64,000 bases of DNA. Source: Pseudomonas sp. 5P_3.1_Bac2 (lineage in GTDB: Bacteria > Pseudomonadota > Gammaproteobacteria > Pseudomonadales > Pseudomonadaceae). The stretch spans positions 310,001-374,000 of the forward strand of contig NZ_JANLNY010000023.1 in assembly GCF_025465995.1 (NCBI RefSeq), given 5' to 3'. The notes under the pieces were generated by a model. It was not told the DNA's origin. It saw only the letters and a list, made by a program, of their open reading frames with translations, and made no database searches. The first letter of the stretch is position 1, and every line of letters starts with the position of its first letter. Position numbers and translations under genes: made by a program. This document shows, piece by piece, positions 1-8,781 of this stretch.

Positions 1-1340
1 ATCCGGTCAGCCACGCCCGGCACGCTCGGGCAACCAATGATCGAACGCCCACCCAATGCCCGTGGACCGAACTCCATGCGCCCCTGGAACCAAGCCACCG
101 GGTTGGCATCGACCATGATCTTGGCAATGCGCTGCGGCATGTTGTCGATCTGTTTCCAGACCGGCTTGCTCGGGTGACGGGCGCAGGCGGCGATCACATC
201 TTCGTTGCTGAAGGCTGGGCCGAGATAGACGTGTTCCATCTTCTCCACCGGCACCCCGCGCTGGTGCGACACATAAGCCGCCGCGCCCACCGCAGTACCG
301 GCATCACCGGAAGCCGGCTGAACGAACAGCTCCTTCACCTCATCACGGGCGATGATCTTCTGGTTGAGCTTAACGTTCAGCGCGCAGCCGCCAGCGAAGG
401 CGATCTTGCCAGTTTCTTTGAGGATGTCGCCCAGGTAGTAATCCATCATTTGCAGCGCCAGCTTCTCGAACAGCGCTTGCATGCTGGCGGCGTAGTGGAT
501 GTACGGATCGTCGGCGATATCGCCTTCGCGCTTGGGCCCCAGCCATTCGATCAGCTTTGGCGAGAAGTAGAAGCCTTTGCCCTTCTCTTTGTAACGGCGC
601 AGGCCGATGACGTTGGCGTAGTCGGTGTTGATCACCAGTTCGCCGTCTTCAAACTTGGCCAAGCGGGAGAAATCGTACTTGCTGGCATCGCCATAGGGCG
701 CCATGCCCATGACCTTGAACTCGCCATCGAGCATTTCAAAGCCCAAGAATTCGGTGATCGCGCCGTACAGGCCGCCCAGGGAATCCGGGTCGTAGAATTC
801 TTTGAGCTTGTGGATCTTGCCGTTTTCGCCATAGCCAAAGAAGGTGGTGGCGTACTCGCCCTTACCGTCGATGCCCATGATCGCTGTCTTCTCGCTAAAG
901 CCCGAGCAGTGATAGGCACTGGAGGCGTGTGCGAGGTGGTGCTCGACCGGCTCGATTTTGATCTTCTTCGGATCAAAGCCCAGTTGCTCCAGGCACCAGA
1001 CGATTTTCTTGCGATAGCGCTTGTAGCGGCGGTTGCCCATCAGAATCGCGTCGAGGGCGCGGTCCGGTGCGTACCAGTAGCGCTTGGCATAGTGCCAACG
1101 GGCTTTGCCGAACAGGCTGATCGGTGCGAAGGGGATGGCCACTACGTCGACATCCGACGGTTTGATACCAGCCTGCTCCAAGCAGAACTTGGCCGACTCG
1201 TAAGGCATGCGGTTCTTCGCGTGCTTGTCGCGCACAAAGCGCTCTTCTTCGGCCGCCGCAATCAGCTTGCCGTCGATATACAGCGCAGCGGAAGGGTCAT
1301 GACTGAGGGCGCCAGAAAGGCCAAGGATCGTCAATGCCAC
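1..1340 (-). CDS. wapO: LPS-core carbamoyltransferase, NodU/TobZ family (partial)
   Basis: About 446 residues are visible; the C-terminal end lies beyond the left edge (family members are near 585 aa). The frame opens at a GTG at 1340 preceded by AGAGG 9 nt upstream, giving a start like VALTILGLSGALSHDPSAAL. Family motifs are clear: the N-terminal metal/carbamoyl-adenylate motif EHHLAHASSAY about 130 residues in, and near the window edge EFGPRALGGRSII, typical of the carbamoyltransferase C-terminal domain. The family transfers a carbamoyl group from carbamoyl phosphate via carbamoyl-adenylate to a hydroxyl. Next to the LPS-core genes, the expected substrate is inner-core heptose, as for PA5005 (WapO) of P. 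aeruginosa. The function is inferred from family and neighbourhood. The long open frame on the plus strand here is its antisense shadow. Confidence 0.9.
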   Translation of the reverse strand, partial: MALTILGLSGALSHDPSAALYIDGKLIAAAEEERFVRDKHAKNRMPYESAKFCLEQAGIKPSDVDVVAIPFAPISLFGKARWHYAKRYWYAPDRALDAILMGNRRYKRYRKKIVWCLEQLGFDPKKIKIEPVEHHLAHASSAYHCSGFSEKTAIMGIDGKGEYATTFFGYGENGKIHKLKEFYDPDSLGGLYGAITEFLGFEMLDGEFKVMGMAPYGDASKYDFSRLAKFEDGELVINTDYANVIGLRRYKEKGKGFYFSPKLIEWLGPKREGDIADDPYIHYAASMQALFEKLALQMMDYYLGDILKETGKIAFAGGCALNVKLNQKIIARDEVKELFVQPASGDAGTAVGAAAYVSHQRGVPVEKMEHVYLGPAFSNEDVIAACARHPSKPVWKQIDNMPQRIAKIMVDANPVAWFQGRMEFGPRALGGRSIIGCPSVPGVADR

Positions 1341-1429
1341 AGGTCTAGCCTCTTTTAGTCTGCGTACAGGCGCTTAGGGCCTGGAAAAAGTATATTTCTC
1401 GTTTAGGCAAGAAACAGCTAAAGGGCGGA

Positions 1430-1435
1430 ATTATA
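1430..1435 (-). promoter_or_regulatory. Probable -10 element for the carbamoyltransferase gene
   Basis: A perfect TATAAT (minus strand) lies about 90 nt upstream of the GTG start. The hexamer 17 nt further upstream is a poor -35 match, so the promoter is only moderately supported. The surrounding 150 bp is more AT-rich than the flanking genes. Confidence 0.4.
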
Positions 1436-1490
1436 GCGTAAAGACGCAGAGCGATGATCTAGCGATTAGCTGGCCCAACCCCGCCGATGA

Positions 1491-1832
1491 TCAGCGAAAA
1501 ATCTCAATACTGCCATCTTGGTTCTGCCTGTAGAGGGTGTACGGAAGTACCAGGGTATCCGCAGCAGCGGACAAGATAAGGTCAAGCACAGGCCAAGGCA
1601 TCGATAGGTCTTGGTCAGCGTCCTTATTGATATCACTGCGGGGCTGAGCATTCAGACTGCAGAAGTCATACATCACACCACTGTAAACACGCGGCACACT
1701 TTCACAATGGCTATGGGAATCCTTAAGCGCCTGACTTGCCACCGCATCCGGGCGAAAAACCGTATCGATGCTGCCACAGCCAGTAAGCGTGGCGATCACG
1801 CTGCCGAGTAGATAAATGCTTGTAATTTTCAT
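1491..1832 (-). CDS. YceK/YidQ-like small lipoprotein
   Basis: 113 aa from the ATG at 1832, with AGGGA about 9 nt upstream. The N-terminus MKITSIYLLGSVIATLTGCG is a lipoprotein signal with lipobox LTGC. The mature part contains RVYSGVMYDF, then a hydrophobic stretch LDLILSAAADTLVLPYTLY, the arrangement seen in YceK-family lipoproteins (small outer-membrane-anchored proteins of unknown function, about 75-115 aa). It lies between the carbamoyltransferase and the ABC importer and has no clear functional tie to either. Family assignment is by motif pattern only. Confidence 0.75.
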   Translation of the reverse strand: MKITSIYLLGSVIATLTGCGSIDTVFRPDAVASQALKDSHSHCESVPRVYSGVMYDFCSLNAQPRSDINKDADQDLSMPWPVLDLILSAAADTLVLPYTLYRQNQDGSIEIFR

Positions 1833-1918
1833 GGGCAAAGTCCCTTTGCGCGCTCAACTCAGGGGGCAGGTACAGGCATGCCCAGAGCAGGCCGGCAGAG
1901 GAGTTCCTTTTGCTGACT

Positions 1919-2896
1919 TTACTGCCCCACTAACAGACGCCGGCTGGCGAAACTGAAAGCCAGCACAATAAAAATCAGCACACCCGTGGCGACCTGCTGC
2001 CAATAAAAATTCCACCCGATCAACAGCAGGCCGTTGGCGATGATATTAATCAACAAAACCCCCAGCAGAGTGCCGGCGATATTGGCTCGCCCCTTGCGAC
2101 TAAAAGTCGTGCCGATAAACACGGCACCAATGGCGTTAAGCAAGAAGGCATTGCCGGATAGCGGCACATAGGCGCCGACGGTCGAGCTCAGCAGAATCCC
2201 CGCCAGCGCACAGGCTAGAGCCGTAGCTAGCGCGACCGCAGTCAGCAACCGCCCAAGCGATAACCCCGAGTAATAAGTCAACAGTGGCTGACTGCCGTGG
2301 GCCACTAACTCACGCCCCAAACGCCCACGAGCTAGCAACAACGCATAGACACTGCCTAGAACTAGCACGCAGAGAATAGGCAGCGGCACGCTGAACACAC
2401 TTAAGTTTGCGAGCTCCGGTTTAACGCCCTGGACGATGTAGATCGGCTGGCCGCCATCGGAGAGCAACTGCTGCGCGCTAGTGCCGATAAACAAACTGCC
2501 CAGGGTCGCCAGAAAGGGGCTGATGTTCAGTCCAACGATTAATCCGGCATTCACCAGCCCCACCAATATGCCACTCGCCAGGGCGGCGCTAATTGCCACG
2601 CCGAATCCATACCCGCTATTGAGTAGCAGTACAAAGCTCAAGCTGGCGAAATCCACCGCAGTTCCCACCGCCAGATCTATACCGCCAGCAGCGACCGCGT
2701 AGGTCATGCCAATGGCGACGATGGCCAGTAGAACGAAGTTGTTTAGCAACAGACTTCTCAGGTTACCGCTGCTGAGAAAACCTGGTGCTAGCCAGGCGAA
2801 TAGCAGCACCATACCCACTAGCAGCAGGGGCAAGCTCAGTGGCAATACGCTGCGCCACCACAGCCCTGCCCTACGCTCAAGCCAAGGCGTACTCAT
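1919..2896 (-). CDS. Sugar-type ABC importer permease (second subunit)
   Basis: 325 aa, about 8-10 hydrophobic segments, of the RbsC/AraH/LsrC-D permease family (BPD_transp_2). The family segment TYAVAAGGIDLAVGTAVDFASL is present. Its ATG overlaps the TGA of the upstream permease (ATGA), so the two are translationally coupled and likely form a heterodimeric channel in the inner membrane. Last gene of a four-gene importer (binding protein, ATPase, permease, permease), the arrangement of galactofuranose (YtfQRT-YjfF), rhamnose or AI-2 importers. Substrate cannot be told from the sequence. Confidence 0.88.
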   Translation of the reverse strand: MSTPWLERRAGLWWRSVLPLSLPLLLVGMVLLFAWLAPGFLSSGNLRSLLLNNFVLLAIVAIGMTYAVAAGGIDLAVGTAVDFASLSFVLLLNSGYGFGVAISAALASGILVGLVNAGLIVGLNISPFLATLGSLFIGTSAQQLLSDGGQPIYIVQGVKPELANLSVFSVPLPILCVLVLGSVYALLLARGRLGRELVAHGSQPLLTYYSGLSLGRLLTAVALATALACALAGILLSSTVGAYVPLSGNAFLLNAIGAVFIGTTFSRKGRANIAGTLLGVLLINIIANGLLLIGWNFYWQQVATGVLIFIVLAFSFASRRLLVGQ

Positions 2897-3894
2897 CGCG
2901 CCCCTCCCCGAGTCAATGCACTGGATGCAGCCACCACCAATAAAATCAGCAAACCCTGCACGCCATTAAGCCAAAAGCTCGAGAGATTCAGTAGCTGAAA
3001 ACCATTACCCAAAAAGCCGATCAGCAGGCTCGCTAACAGGGTGCCTGGAATGCTGGCGACCAACCGCCTAGAGAACACCACCCCGAGAAACGCCGTGGCC
3101 ACTACCGACAGCAACATTTCGCTAGAGCCCGTGGTGCTCCCACTGAAAAAAGCCACTGAGCACAGTGCTGCCAGTGCTGCGCATAAACCTGCCAGCAGGT
3201 AGCTGGAGAGCACATAAAACGGCACGCGAATACCCGCGGCCTCAGCGGCCTGGGGGTGCTCACCCACCGCATAGAGGCGCAGGCCATAAGCTGAATATTG
3301 CACCAGCAATGTCAACACAGCTGCGCTCAGTAGCAGCACCCAGGACAGTACCGGCACCGCGAGGTAAAAGCCTTCACTAAGCCACTCAAGCAAAGGCGAA
3401 GCGGTGGCAATTACCGTATTTTCACTGAGTACCAATTCCAGGCCGGCCAGCACATTCATACTCGCCAACGTGGCCAATAACGGCGGCAAACGCAGCAACA
3501 ACACTGCCAAGCCGTTTAGTAGCCCAGCCGCAAGGCCGCAACCGAGGGTCAGCAATACACTTATATCAAGCGCCACTGCGGCATTGTTTAGTCTGCTGAA
3601 CAACGCCGCACACAGGCCTAGATTGGCCGCCAACGACAAGTCCAAACCGCCAGCCAGCACACTGGAGCCGCCGGCAATAATCACGCAGGTCAGGCCTAAG
3701 GCTAGAACCCCAAGAATGGCTGTTTGGCTGAAGACATTGGCAATATTGCTCAGCGTCAAAAAATTCGGCGCGCTCAGCGTAAAGCCCAGCATGATGAGAA
3801 AGAACATGCCCAGCGAGCCTCGGCGCAAGAGCATAATTCCGAAGCGCCGAGACCACTGCCTGGTGCCGGCCGCACGCTTAGTTGCGCGATCCAT
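2893..3894 (-). CDS. Sugar-type ABC importer permease (first subunit)
   Basis: 333 aa from the ATG at 3894, which has a strong GGGGAGGA site 6 nt upstream; a GTG 15 nt earlier is less likely. A basic N-terminus (MDRATKRAAGTRQWSRRFG) precedes about ten membrane segments of the RbsC-like family, with GGSSVLAGGLDLSLAANLGL matching the family's conserved G-x-D-L-S region. It overlaps the ATPase gene upstream by 17 nt. It differs clearly from the second permease, so a heterodimeric membrane pore is expected. Confidence 0.88.
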   Translation of the reverse strand: MDRATKRAAGTRQWSRRFGIMLLRRGSLGMFFLIMLGFTLSAPNFLTLSNIANVFSQTAILGVLALGLTCVIIAGGSSVLAGGLDLSLAANLGLCAALFSRLNNAAVALDISVLLTLGCGLAAGLLNGLAVLLLRLPPLLATLASMNVLAGLELVLSENTVIATASPLLEWLSEGFYLAVPVLSWVLLLSAAVLTLLVQYSAYGLRLYAVGEHPQAAEAAGIRVPFYVLSSYLLAGLCAALAALCSVAFFSGSTTGSSEMLLSVVATAFLGVVFSRRLVASIPGTLLASLLIGFLGNGFQLLNLSSFWLNGVQGLLILLVVAASSALTRGGAR

Positions 3895-5413
3895 ACGCGT
3901 CCTCCCCACCTAACGACGCAGTCACAGCGCCAGTGGCACAAGCCAGAAGCTGATCCGCATCACAGGTGCCGGGCCGAAATTCACCCGCGATCTCACCGCG
4001 ATACAGCACCAAGATACGGTCACTGATGCCAAGCAACTCCGGTAAGTCCGCAGACAACACCAGCACAGCGGCGCCATCAGCCACCAGGCGGGCGATCAAA
4101 CGATAAATTTCGACCTTGGCGCCGACATCCACACCCACACAAGGCTCATCCAGTAGGTAAACCGTCGAGCGCCGACTTAACCATTTGCCGAGCGCGACCT
4201 TCTGTTGATTGCCACCACTGAGCTGGCTGAGCAAGGCCTGTGGACTAGACGCTTTGATGGCCAGCTCACCCATTAGGTGTAGGCTTTGTGCCTGCTCCTG
4301 ACGCCGGCTTAGTATTCCCCAGCGACTGAACTGGCCGAGCCCCGCCAGAGTGAGGTTTTCCAATACCGATAGCTGTGGCGAGATACCTTGACTGCGACGA
4401 TCCTCCGGCACCAAGGCGAGTCCAGCAGCAACAGCCTGAACTGGCGAACGCAACTGTAGATAACGGCCATTAAGTTGCAGGCTGCCACTATCCGCGCGCA
4501 TTAGGCCAAACAGCGTTTTAACCAGCTCCTTAGCACCGGAGCCGACCAGCCCAGTGAGCCCGACAATCTCACCCCGGCGCAGTTCTAGGTCGATGTTTCG
4601 ATAGCGTCCCGCCATGCTTAGGCCGCGCACCTGAAGCAGCGGCGCCCCGAGCTCGACCCGAGCCTTGGGGTACATGTCCTGCACTTCGCGGTTAACCATC
4701 AGACGAGCAATCTCTGCGCCTGAGGCCGAGCGTGGCTCAACCACTGCCACGTCACGCCCGTTACGCAGTACCGTCACCTCATCACACAGGCTGTGGATCT
4801 CTTGCAAGTAATGCGAGATGTAGAGAATCGACAAACCTTGCTCACGCAGGCGTTTGACGATCGTTAACAGCTGCGTCACCTCCTGTTTGACCAAGGCCAC
4901 GCTGGGCTCATCAAATACCAGTACCCGCGGCTTGCGCAGCAAAGCCCGAGTAATCTGCAGCACTTGCTGCTCGGCACTACTGAGCTCTCTGACTAGCGCG
5001 GTGACCGGTAACTGCAGCGCAAAATACTCGGCCAGCAGCCGTTCAGCCTCGCGTTGCTGACGGCGCCGATCAAGCCAGGGGCCACGGCGTAATTCATGGC
5101 CAAAAAACAAGGCCTCGGCCACGGTAAAACTGGCTGGAAGCAACCGCTCCTGATGGATGAACTGCACCCCCAAAGCCTCGACCTGACGCGGGGTCAAGCG
5201 GGCAAAGGACTGCTCGGCAATACTGATGCGTCCAGAGTCGGCCTGATGGATGCCGGCAATGATCTTAATCAAGGTCGACTTACCCGCACCGTTTTCGCCA
5301 ACCAGACCATGGATGGTGCCACGCGCCACCCTCAGGCTGGCATCAGCCAATGCTACGGTCGCGCCAAAACGTTTGTGGAGATGCTCCACGTGCAGCGCCG
5401 CAACTGTGGCCAT
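3878..5413 (-). CDS. Sugar ABC importer ATP-binding protein, tandem nucleotide-binding domains
   Basis: 511 aa, the RbsA/MglA/YtfR size, with two fused ATPase domains. The N-terminal half has Walker A GENGAGKST, a variant signature LSSAEQQ and Walker B VLVFDEP. The C-terminal half has the degenerate Walker A GLVGSGAKE usual in this family, a canonical LSGGNQQ signature and Walker B VYLLDEP. It powers import through the two downstream permeases. Its ATG overlaps the last base of the binding-protein stop codon, so translation is coupled. Confidence 0.92.
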   Translation of the reverse strand: MATVAALHVEHLHKRFGATVALADASLRVARGTIHGLVGENGAGKSTLIKIIAGIHQADSGRISIAEQSFARLTPRQVEALGVQFIHQERLLPASFTVAEALFFGHELRRGPWLDRRRQQREAERLLAEYFALQLPVTALVRELSSAEQQVLQITRALLRKPRVLVFDEPSVALVKQEVTQLLTIVKRLREQGLSILYISHYLQEIHSLCDEVTVLRNGRDVAVVEPRSASGAEIARLMVNREVQDMYPKARVELGAPLLQVRGLSMAGRYRNIDLELRRGEIVGLTGLVGSGAKELVKTLFGLMRADSGSLQLNGRYLQLRSPVQAVAAGLALVPEDRRSQGISPQLSVLENLTLAGLGQFSRWGILSRRQEQAQSLHLMGELAIKASSPQALLSQLSGGNQQKVALGKWLSRRSTVYLLDEPCVGVDVGAKVEIYRLIARLVADGAAVLVLSADLPELLGISDRILVLYRGEIAGEFRPGTCDADQLLACATGAVTASLGGEDAYGSRN

Positions 5414-6393
5414 TACTCACCCCGCAATTGCTTGACTTGGGGCAAATTCGCCGCCGTAGTCAGCAGCGTGGGCACATAAGATTCCTTAGGTAAATCACGC
5501 TCACCCGACAGGTAACGAGCAACATTCTGCACCGCAGTGCGGCCAATCAATTCAGGTTGCTGAGCAACGACGGCACCTACCGGCGAGTTGGGTTGAGCCA
5601 TTAACGCCAACACCTCCGGCGTGCCATCAACCCCATATGTTTTGATCTCGCTGCGCCGGGCATCCAGCACCGCCTTACTGGCGCCTAACTGAGGGATATC
5701 CCAGGCGGCCCAGATAGCTTTGACGCTACCAGGCGGATACTTGTTGAGCAGGGCCGATATCTGCGCGTAGGCGTCCTGTACCGTATTGGGAATCACGTCG
5801 CGCAACTCTGGCTGGATGATCTGCAACTGCGGATAGTCCTTAAGCGCCAGCTTCAATTGGTCGTAGCGAATGGCACACGCCGGCACGCCATAAAACCCGT
5901 TGAACACCAGGATCTTGCCTTGGCCACCCGCATCAGCGATCAATTGTTCAGCCAATGCCTTGCCGCTGGCGGCGTTGTCCGAAGTGGTGTTACTCAAGCT
6001 GTACTGCGACGGTGCATCAATGGTGAACAGCGGAATGCCAGCCCGGCTGATGCGCTTGAGCCACGGCTCAATCACGCTCAGTGTGCCGAGGGTCTGGATG
6101 ACGGCATCGGGCTTTTGCGTCACCAGCGTTTGCAGTTGAGTCACCAGGTTCTTGTCGCTACGCCCGGCATCTAAGGTGATGGGTGTTCCGCCCAGGCGCT
6201 TGATTTCATCAACCTGTGCCTGAAACACCTTGATATCGAAGTAGTGACTGGTGCCTGTGACACTGACGGCGATGCGCTTACCCGCCAAGGAAGGCAGCGC
6301 AGTGGCATCGGTCTGCGCGACGACAGCCTGGCTTAGCAGCAGACCAGCCGTGAGAGGAATAAACTTTAAGAGTAAACGCTGAATAATCGGCAT
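5413..6393 (-). CDS. Periplasmic sugar-binding protein of ABC importer
   Basis: 326 aa from the ATG at 6393 (GGAG 6 nt upstream; a GTG at 6405 is an alternative). A signal peptide (MPIIQRLLLKFIPLTAGLLLSQAVVAQ) precedes a Peripla_BP_4/ribose-binding type fold: KRIAVSVTGTSHYFDIKVFQ at the start, PDAVIQTLG and GIPLFTIDAP in the first lobe, and VKAIWAAWD and KTYGVDGTPE in the second. It is first in the importer operon. No kinase, isomerase or regulator gene accompanies it, so the ligand is unknown; ribose, galactofuranose, rhamnose and inositol-type ligands are all possible. Confidence 0.88.
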   Translation of the reverse strand: MPIIQRLLLKFIPLTAGLLLSQAVVAQTDATALPSLAGKRIAVSVTGTSHYFDIKVFQAQVDEIKRLGGTPITLDAGRSDKNLVTQLQTLVTQKPDAVIQTLGTLSVIEPWLKRISRAGIPLFTIDAPSQYSLSNTTSDNAASGKALAEQLIADAGGQGKILVFNGFYGVPACAIRYDQLKLALKDYPQLQIIQPELRDVIPNTVQDAYAQISALLNKYPPGSVKAIWAAWDIPQLGASKAVLDARRSEIKTYGVDGTPEVLALMAQPNSPVGAVVAQQPELIGRTAVQNVARYLSGERDLPKESYVPTLLTTAANLPQVKQLRGE

Positions 6394-6445
6394 ACAGAAC
6401 TCCACTGAAAGCCTCAGGAAGAGTTCCTCAGGCCACCTCAGGGGA

Positions 6446-6478
6446 GCCCTGCAGGGCCCATGCCAAACGGTTTAACCG
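6446..6478. promoter_or_regulatory. Two palindromes upstream of the ABC importer operon
   Basis: The 187-bp gap upstream of the binding-protein start holds a perfect palindrome GCCCTGCAGGGC (6446-6457) and, 10 bp further, CGGTTTAACCG (6468-6478, an 11-bp inverted repeat around a central T). Sugar importers of this family are often under LacI-family repressors that bind CG-centred or TTAA-centred palindromes, so the second is a plausible operator. No regulator gene is nearby. Operator function is inference. Confidence 0.3.
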
Positions 6479-6580
6479 CTAAAATCAGGCAGCGCATAAA
6501 GGCCAACGGCCCCAACTGCCCAGCGCGCAACACAAGTGCCCAGCCGCTGTTATCCACGCAACAAACAGCAGGTTAATGGG

Positions 6581-8038
6581 TTACGCAGACGTGTCGGCCT
6601 GCTTGGGTAAGCGCTGATCAAGCACCTTATAGAGTTCGCTGCTTTGCGGCCAATTGCGCATAAAGCGCGCCCTATCTTTGGCAAATGCTTGGGCGAAGCC
6701 GCTTAGGCTGGCATGCTGAGTCATCGAGTCAAGATCAATCAAAACCCAACGCCCAGCATCCCAGAACAGGTTATGGCCCTTAAAGTCGCCATGGCTGATG
6801 CGCTCGCGCAGCAACTGGGCAAATAAATCATCTAGGGCCTGTAACTCGGCCTCTGGGGCATCCCCACTGAGCACATAAGGCGCGAAGCGCTCGATAATAT
6901 CGGGCCCTGACAGGTGTTCGGTAATCAGGTACGCCCGCCCGCGCAGCCACAGGCAGCGCCGCTCCAGCACCGCCAAAGGCTTGGGCGTGGCGATGCCGAG
7001 CATCTGTAAACGATGCCCTTCACGCCAACTATGCCAGGCCCGGCTAGGCCGCCAGAAGCGCGTCAGCCAGTGTTTAAAGCCCTTGATGTTATAGCGCTTG
7101 AGCACCACGCGCCGGCCCTGCACCTCGACGCCGGCCACTGTCGCCGTGCCACCGGTTTTGTATAACTGAGCACCGTTTATGGTTTGGTCCGGATCGGCCA
7201 GCAGTGGCGCTAAGGCCGCTTGCTCATCGCGGCGCACCACCTGCAGGGCAAAAGCACCAGACTTTGCAGCGAACAAGCTGCAATCGCGACCAATCTTGCG
7301 CAGATAATCACGCAGACGCCACTTCCTAACCTTGGCCACCTGCTTGAGCAGGGCCTCCAACGGCAAGGCATGCTCGCCGTTGGCCAGCAGGTAATGCACC
7401 AGCAGCTCTTCGATATAGGGGGTTATTTCGACCGGTAACTGGGCAAAAAACACGCCGAGGTTGGCCAGCACCAGATCCCGCGATAACGGCTTGCCCGGCT
7501 CCTGCGCCTGCACACCGCCACCGTCGATAATGAACAGCTGCTCGCCTTGGCGCAGCAGGTTGTCCAGATGCAAATCCGCCTGCCACAGACCTTTGCTGTG
7601 CATCTGGGCGATGGCATTCAAGGCTTCGCCCAAGACCCTCTGCTGGCCATCGCTAAGCAGCTCTTGGCTGGCGACTGCGGTCCAGGCATCCCACAGGCTT
7701 TGCGCATCGCTCAGATAGTCAAACAACAGCCACCCCCCCTCGCCCTCACGCAGGCCATCAGCCAGCAATAAGGGGGTGGGCAAACCTTGCTCGGCGAGCA
7801 GGCGCGCGCCACTGAGTTCGCGCTCAAATTGCCGGGCGGCGCGGCTGCCAACCAGCAACTTAGCCAACACCGGACGCCCACGCCAAGTGGCCTGGGCGAC
7901 ATAACGCTGACCCGGCAACACCCGCAACCAACGCTCAATATTCAACACCGCACTGCCTGCGGCATCGGCCAAGTCCAGGGTCAGCGGCAGTGCCGGACTA
8001 CGCCCAGCCTTGGCCAATTGGGCAAGACTGCTGCTCAT
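6581..8038 (-). CDS. LPS-core kinase-family protein with two kinase-like domains (PA5006-like)
   Basis: 485 aa, about twice a WaaP-type kinase. Two kinase-like halves are visible. The first has catalytic-loop-like QADLHLDN and IIDGGG (about residues 155-175). The second has SHGDFKGHN and VLIDLDS (about 415-435), both keeping the catalytic and metal-binding Asp. It sits at the end of the waaF-waaC-waaG-waaP-wapP-wapQ run and overlaps the next gene upstream by 4 nt. The likely role is phosphorylation or a related modification of LPS-core sugars at the inner membrane. Family membership is secure; substrate is inferred. Confidence 0.8.
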   Translation of the reverse strand: MSSSLAQLAKAGRSPALPLTLDLADAAGSAVLNIERWLRVLPGQRYVAQATWRGRPVLAKLLVGSRAARQFERELSGARLLAEQGLPTPLLLADGLREGEGGWLLFDYLSDAQSLWDAWTAVASQELLSDGQQRVLGEALNAIAQMHSKGLWQADLHLDNLLRQGEQLFIIDGGGVQAQEPGKPLSRDLVLANLGVFFAQLPVEITPYIEELLVHYLLANGEHALPLEALLKQVAKVRKWRLRDYLRKIGRDCSLFAAKSGAFALQVVRRDEQAALAPLLADPDQTINGAQLYKTGGTATVAGVEVQGRRVVLKRYNIKGFKHWLTRFWRPSRAWHSWREGHRLQMLGIATPKPLAVLERRCLWLRGRAYLITEHLSGPDIIERFAPYVLSGDAPEAELQALDDLFAQLLRERISHGDFKGHNLFWDAGRWVLIDLDSMTQHASLSGFAQAFAKDRARFMRNWPQSSELYKVLDQRLPKQADTSA

Positions 8039-8781
8039 CGCCGGCTTTCCTTGTGCTTACGGCGGGCGCCCAGGCGCGCCGCCCAGTCGTCCACGGCCCG
8101 CTCGTCCTGCAGGTAGGCGTTTAAGAAGACCCGCACATCGGCCGGGCTCCACTCCAAAGCGCGGCGCAGCAAAGGCTCGATATCTTTGATGCGATCACGT
8201 CGTCCCAACAACAGCGGGCGGGTTTTTTCTAAATCGATCAGACACGCAGCAAAACCGTCGGTGTGCTCTTGCAAGAAGATGTGCTTGGGATAGAAGCAAC
8301 CGTGCATCTGTCCAGCCTGATGCAGACGCCGCGCCAGCTGGCCGCAGGCGTTGAGGATGGCCTCGCGCTGCCCAGACGCCAGCTGCGACCAGCGCACCAG
8401 CCAGTTGTCGAGGTCTTGCCAGCCATCCAACGCCCGGGTCAGCAGCACGGCACAGCGCTCACCGTCCACCGGCCGCTCGGCGTAAAAGGCCGCCTGTAAC
8501 GCCGGAATCCCCAACTTGGCGTAGCGGAAGATGGTGCGGATTTCGCGGGCGAAGGTGGGCTCGCCAGCGGGTCGCAACAGGCTACGGGTCAGGTAGCCAC
8601 TTTGCCGCTTCAGGTAATAGGCAACGCCGTCCAGCTCCAGGCGGCACACACTGCTCCAGCCGCCGCGCTCGGTGTTGGGCTCATCCACAGGCTCGAGCTG
8701 GAGCGCCCACAATGCCTCAAAGGAGGCCAGGCCATGGCGCTCCAGTAAGGCCCGATCTTGCTCAGCGATATAGTCGATCAC
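8035..8781 (-). CDS. wapQ: LPS-core kinase-family protein, InaA/WapQ type
   Basis: 248 aa from a GTG at 8781 that overlaps the preceding TGA (GTGA). Related to the Kdo/WaaP kinase family (RLELDGVAYYLKRQSGYLTR near residue 50 is the ATP-lysine region). The catalytic loop reads MHGCFYPKHIF, so the usual Asp of HxDxxxxN is replaced by Cys; the later CLIDLEKTR retains the metal-binding Asp. This is the pattern of InaA-like members, so activity is uncertain. Named by position between PA5006-like and wapP genes. Confidence 0.75.
   Translation of the reverse strand: MIDYIAEQDRALLERHGLASFEALWALQLEPVDEPNTERGGWSSVCRLELDGVAYYLKRQSGYLTRSLLRPAGEPTFAREIRTIFRYAKLGIPALQAAFYAERPVDGERCAVLLTRALDGWQDLDNWLVRWSQLASGQREAILNACGQLARRLHQAGQMHGCFYPKHIFLQEHTDGFAACLIDLEKTRPLLLGRRDRIKDIEPLLRRALEWSPADVRVFLNAYLQDERAVDDWAARLGARRKHKESRR

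Noticed and set aside
174..1358. 394-aa open frame on the plus strand
   Set aside because: It is the antisense shadow of the carbamoyltransferase, whose minus-strand frame has clear family motifs (EHHLAHASSAY, EFGPRALGGRSII).
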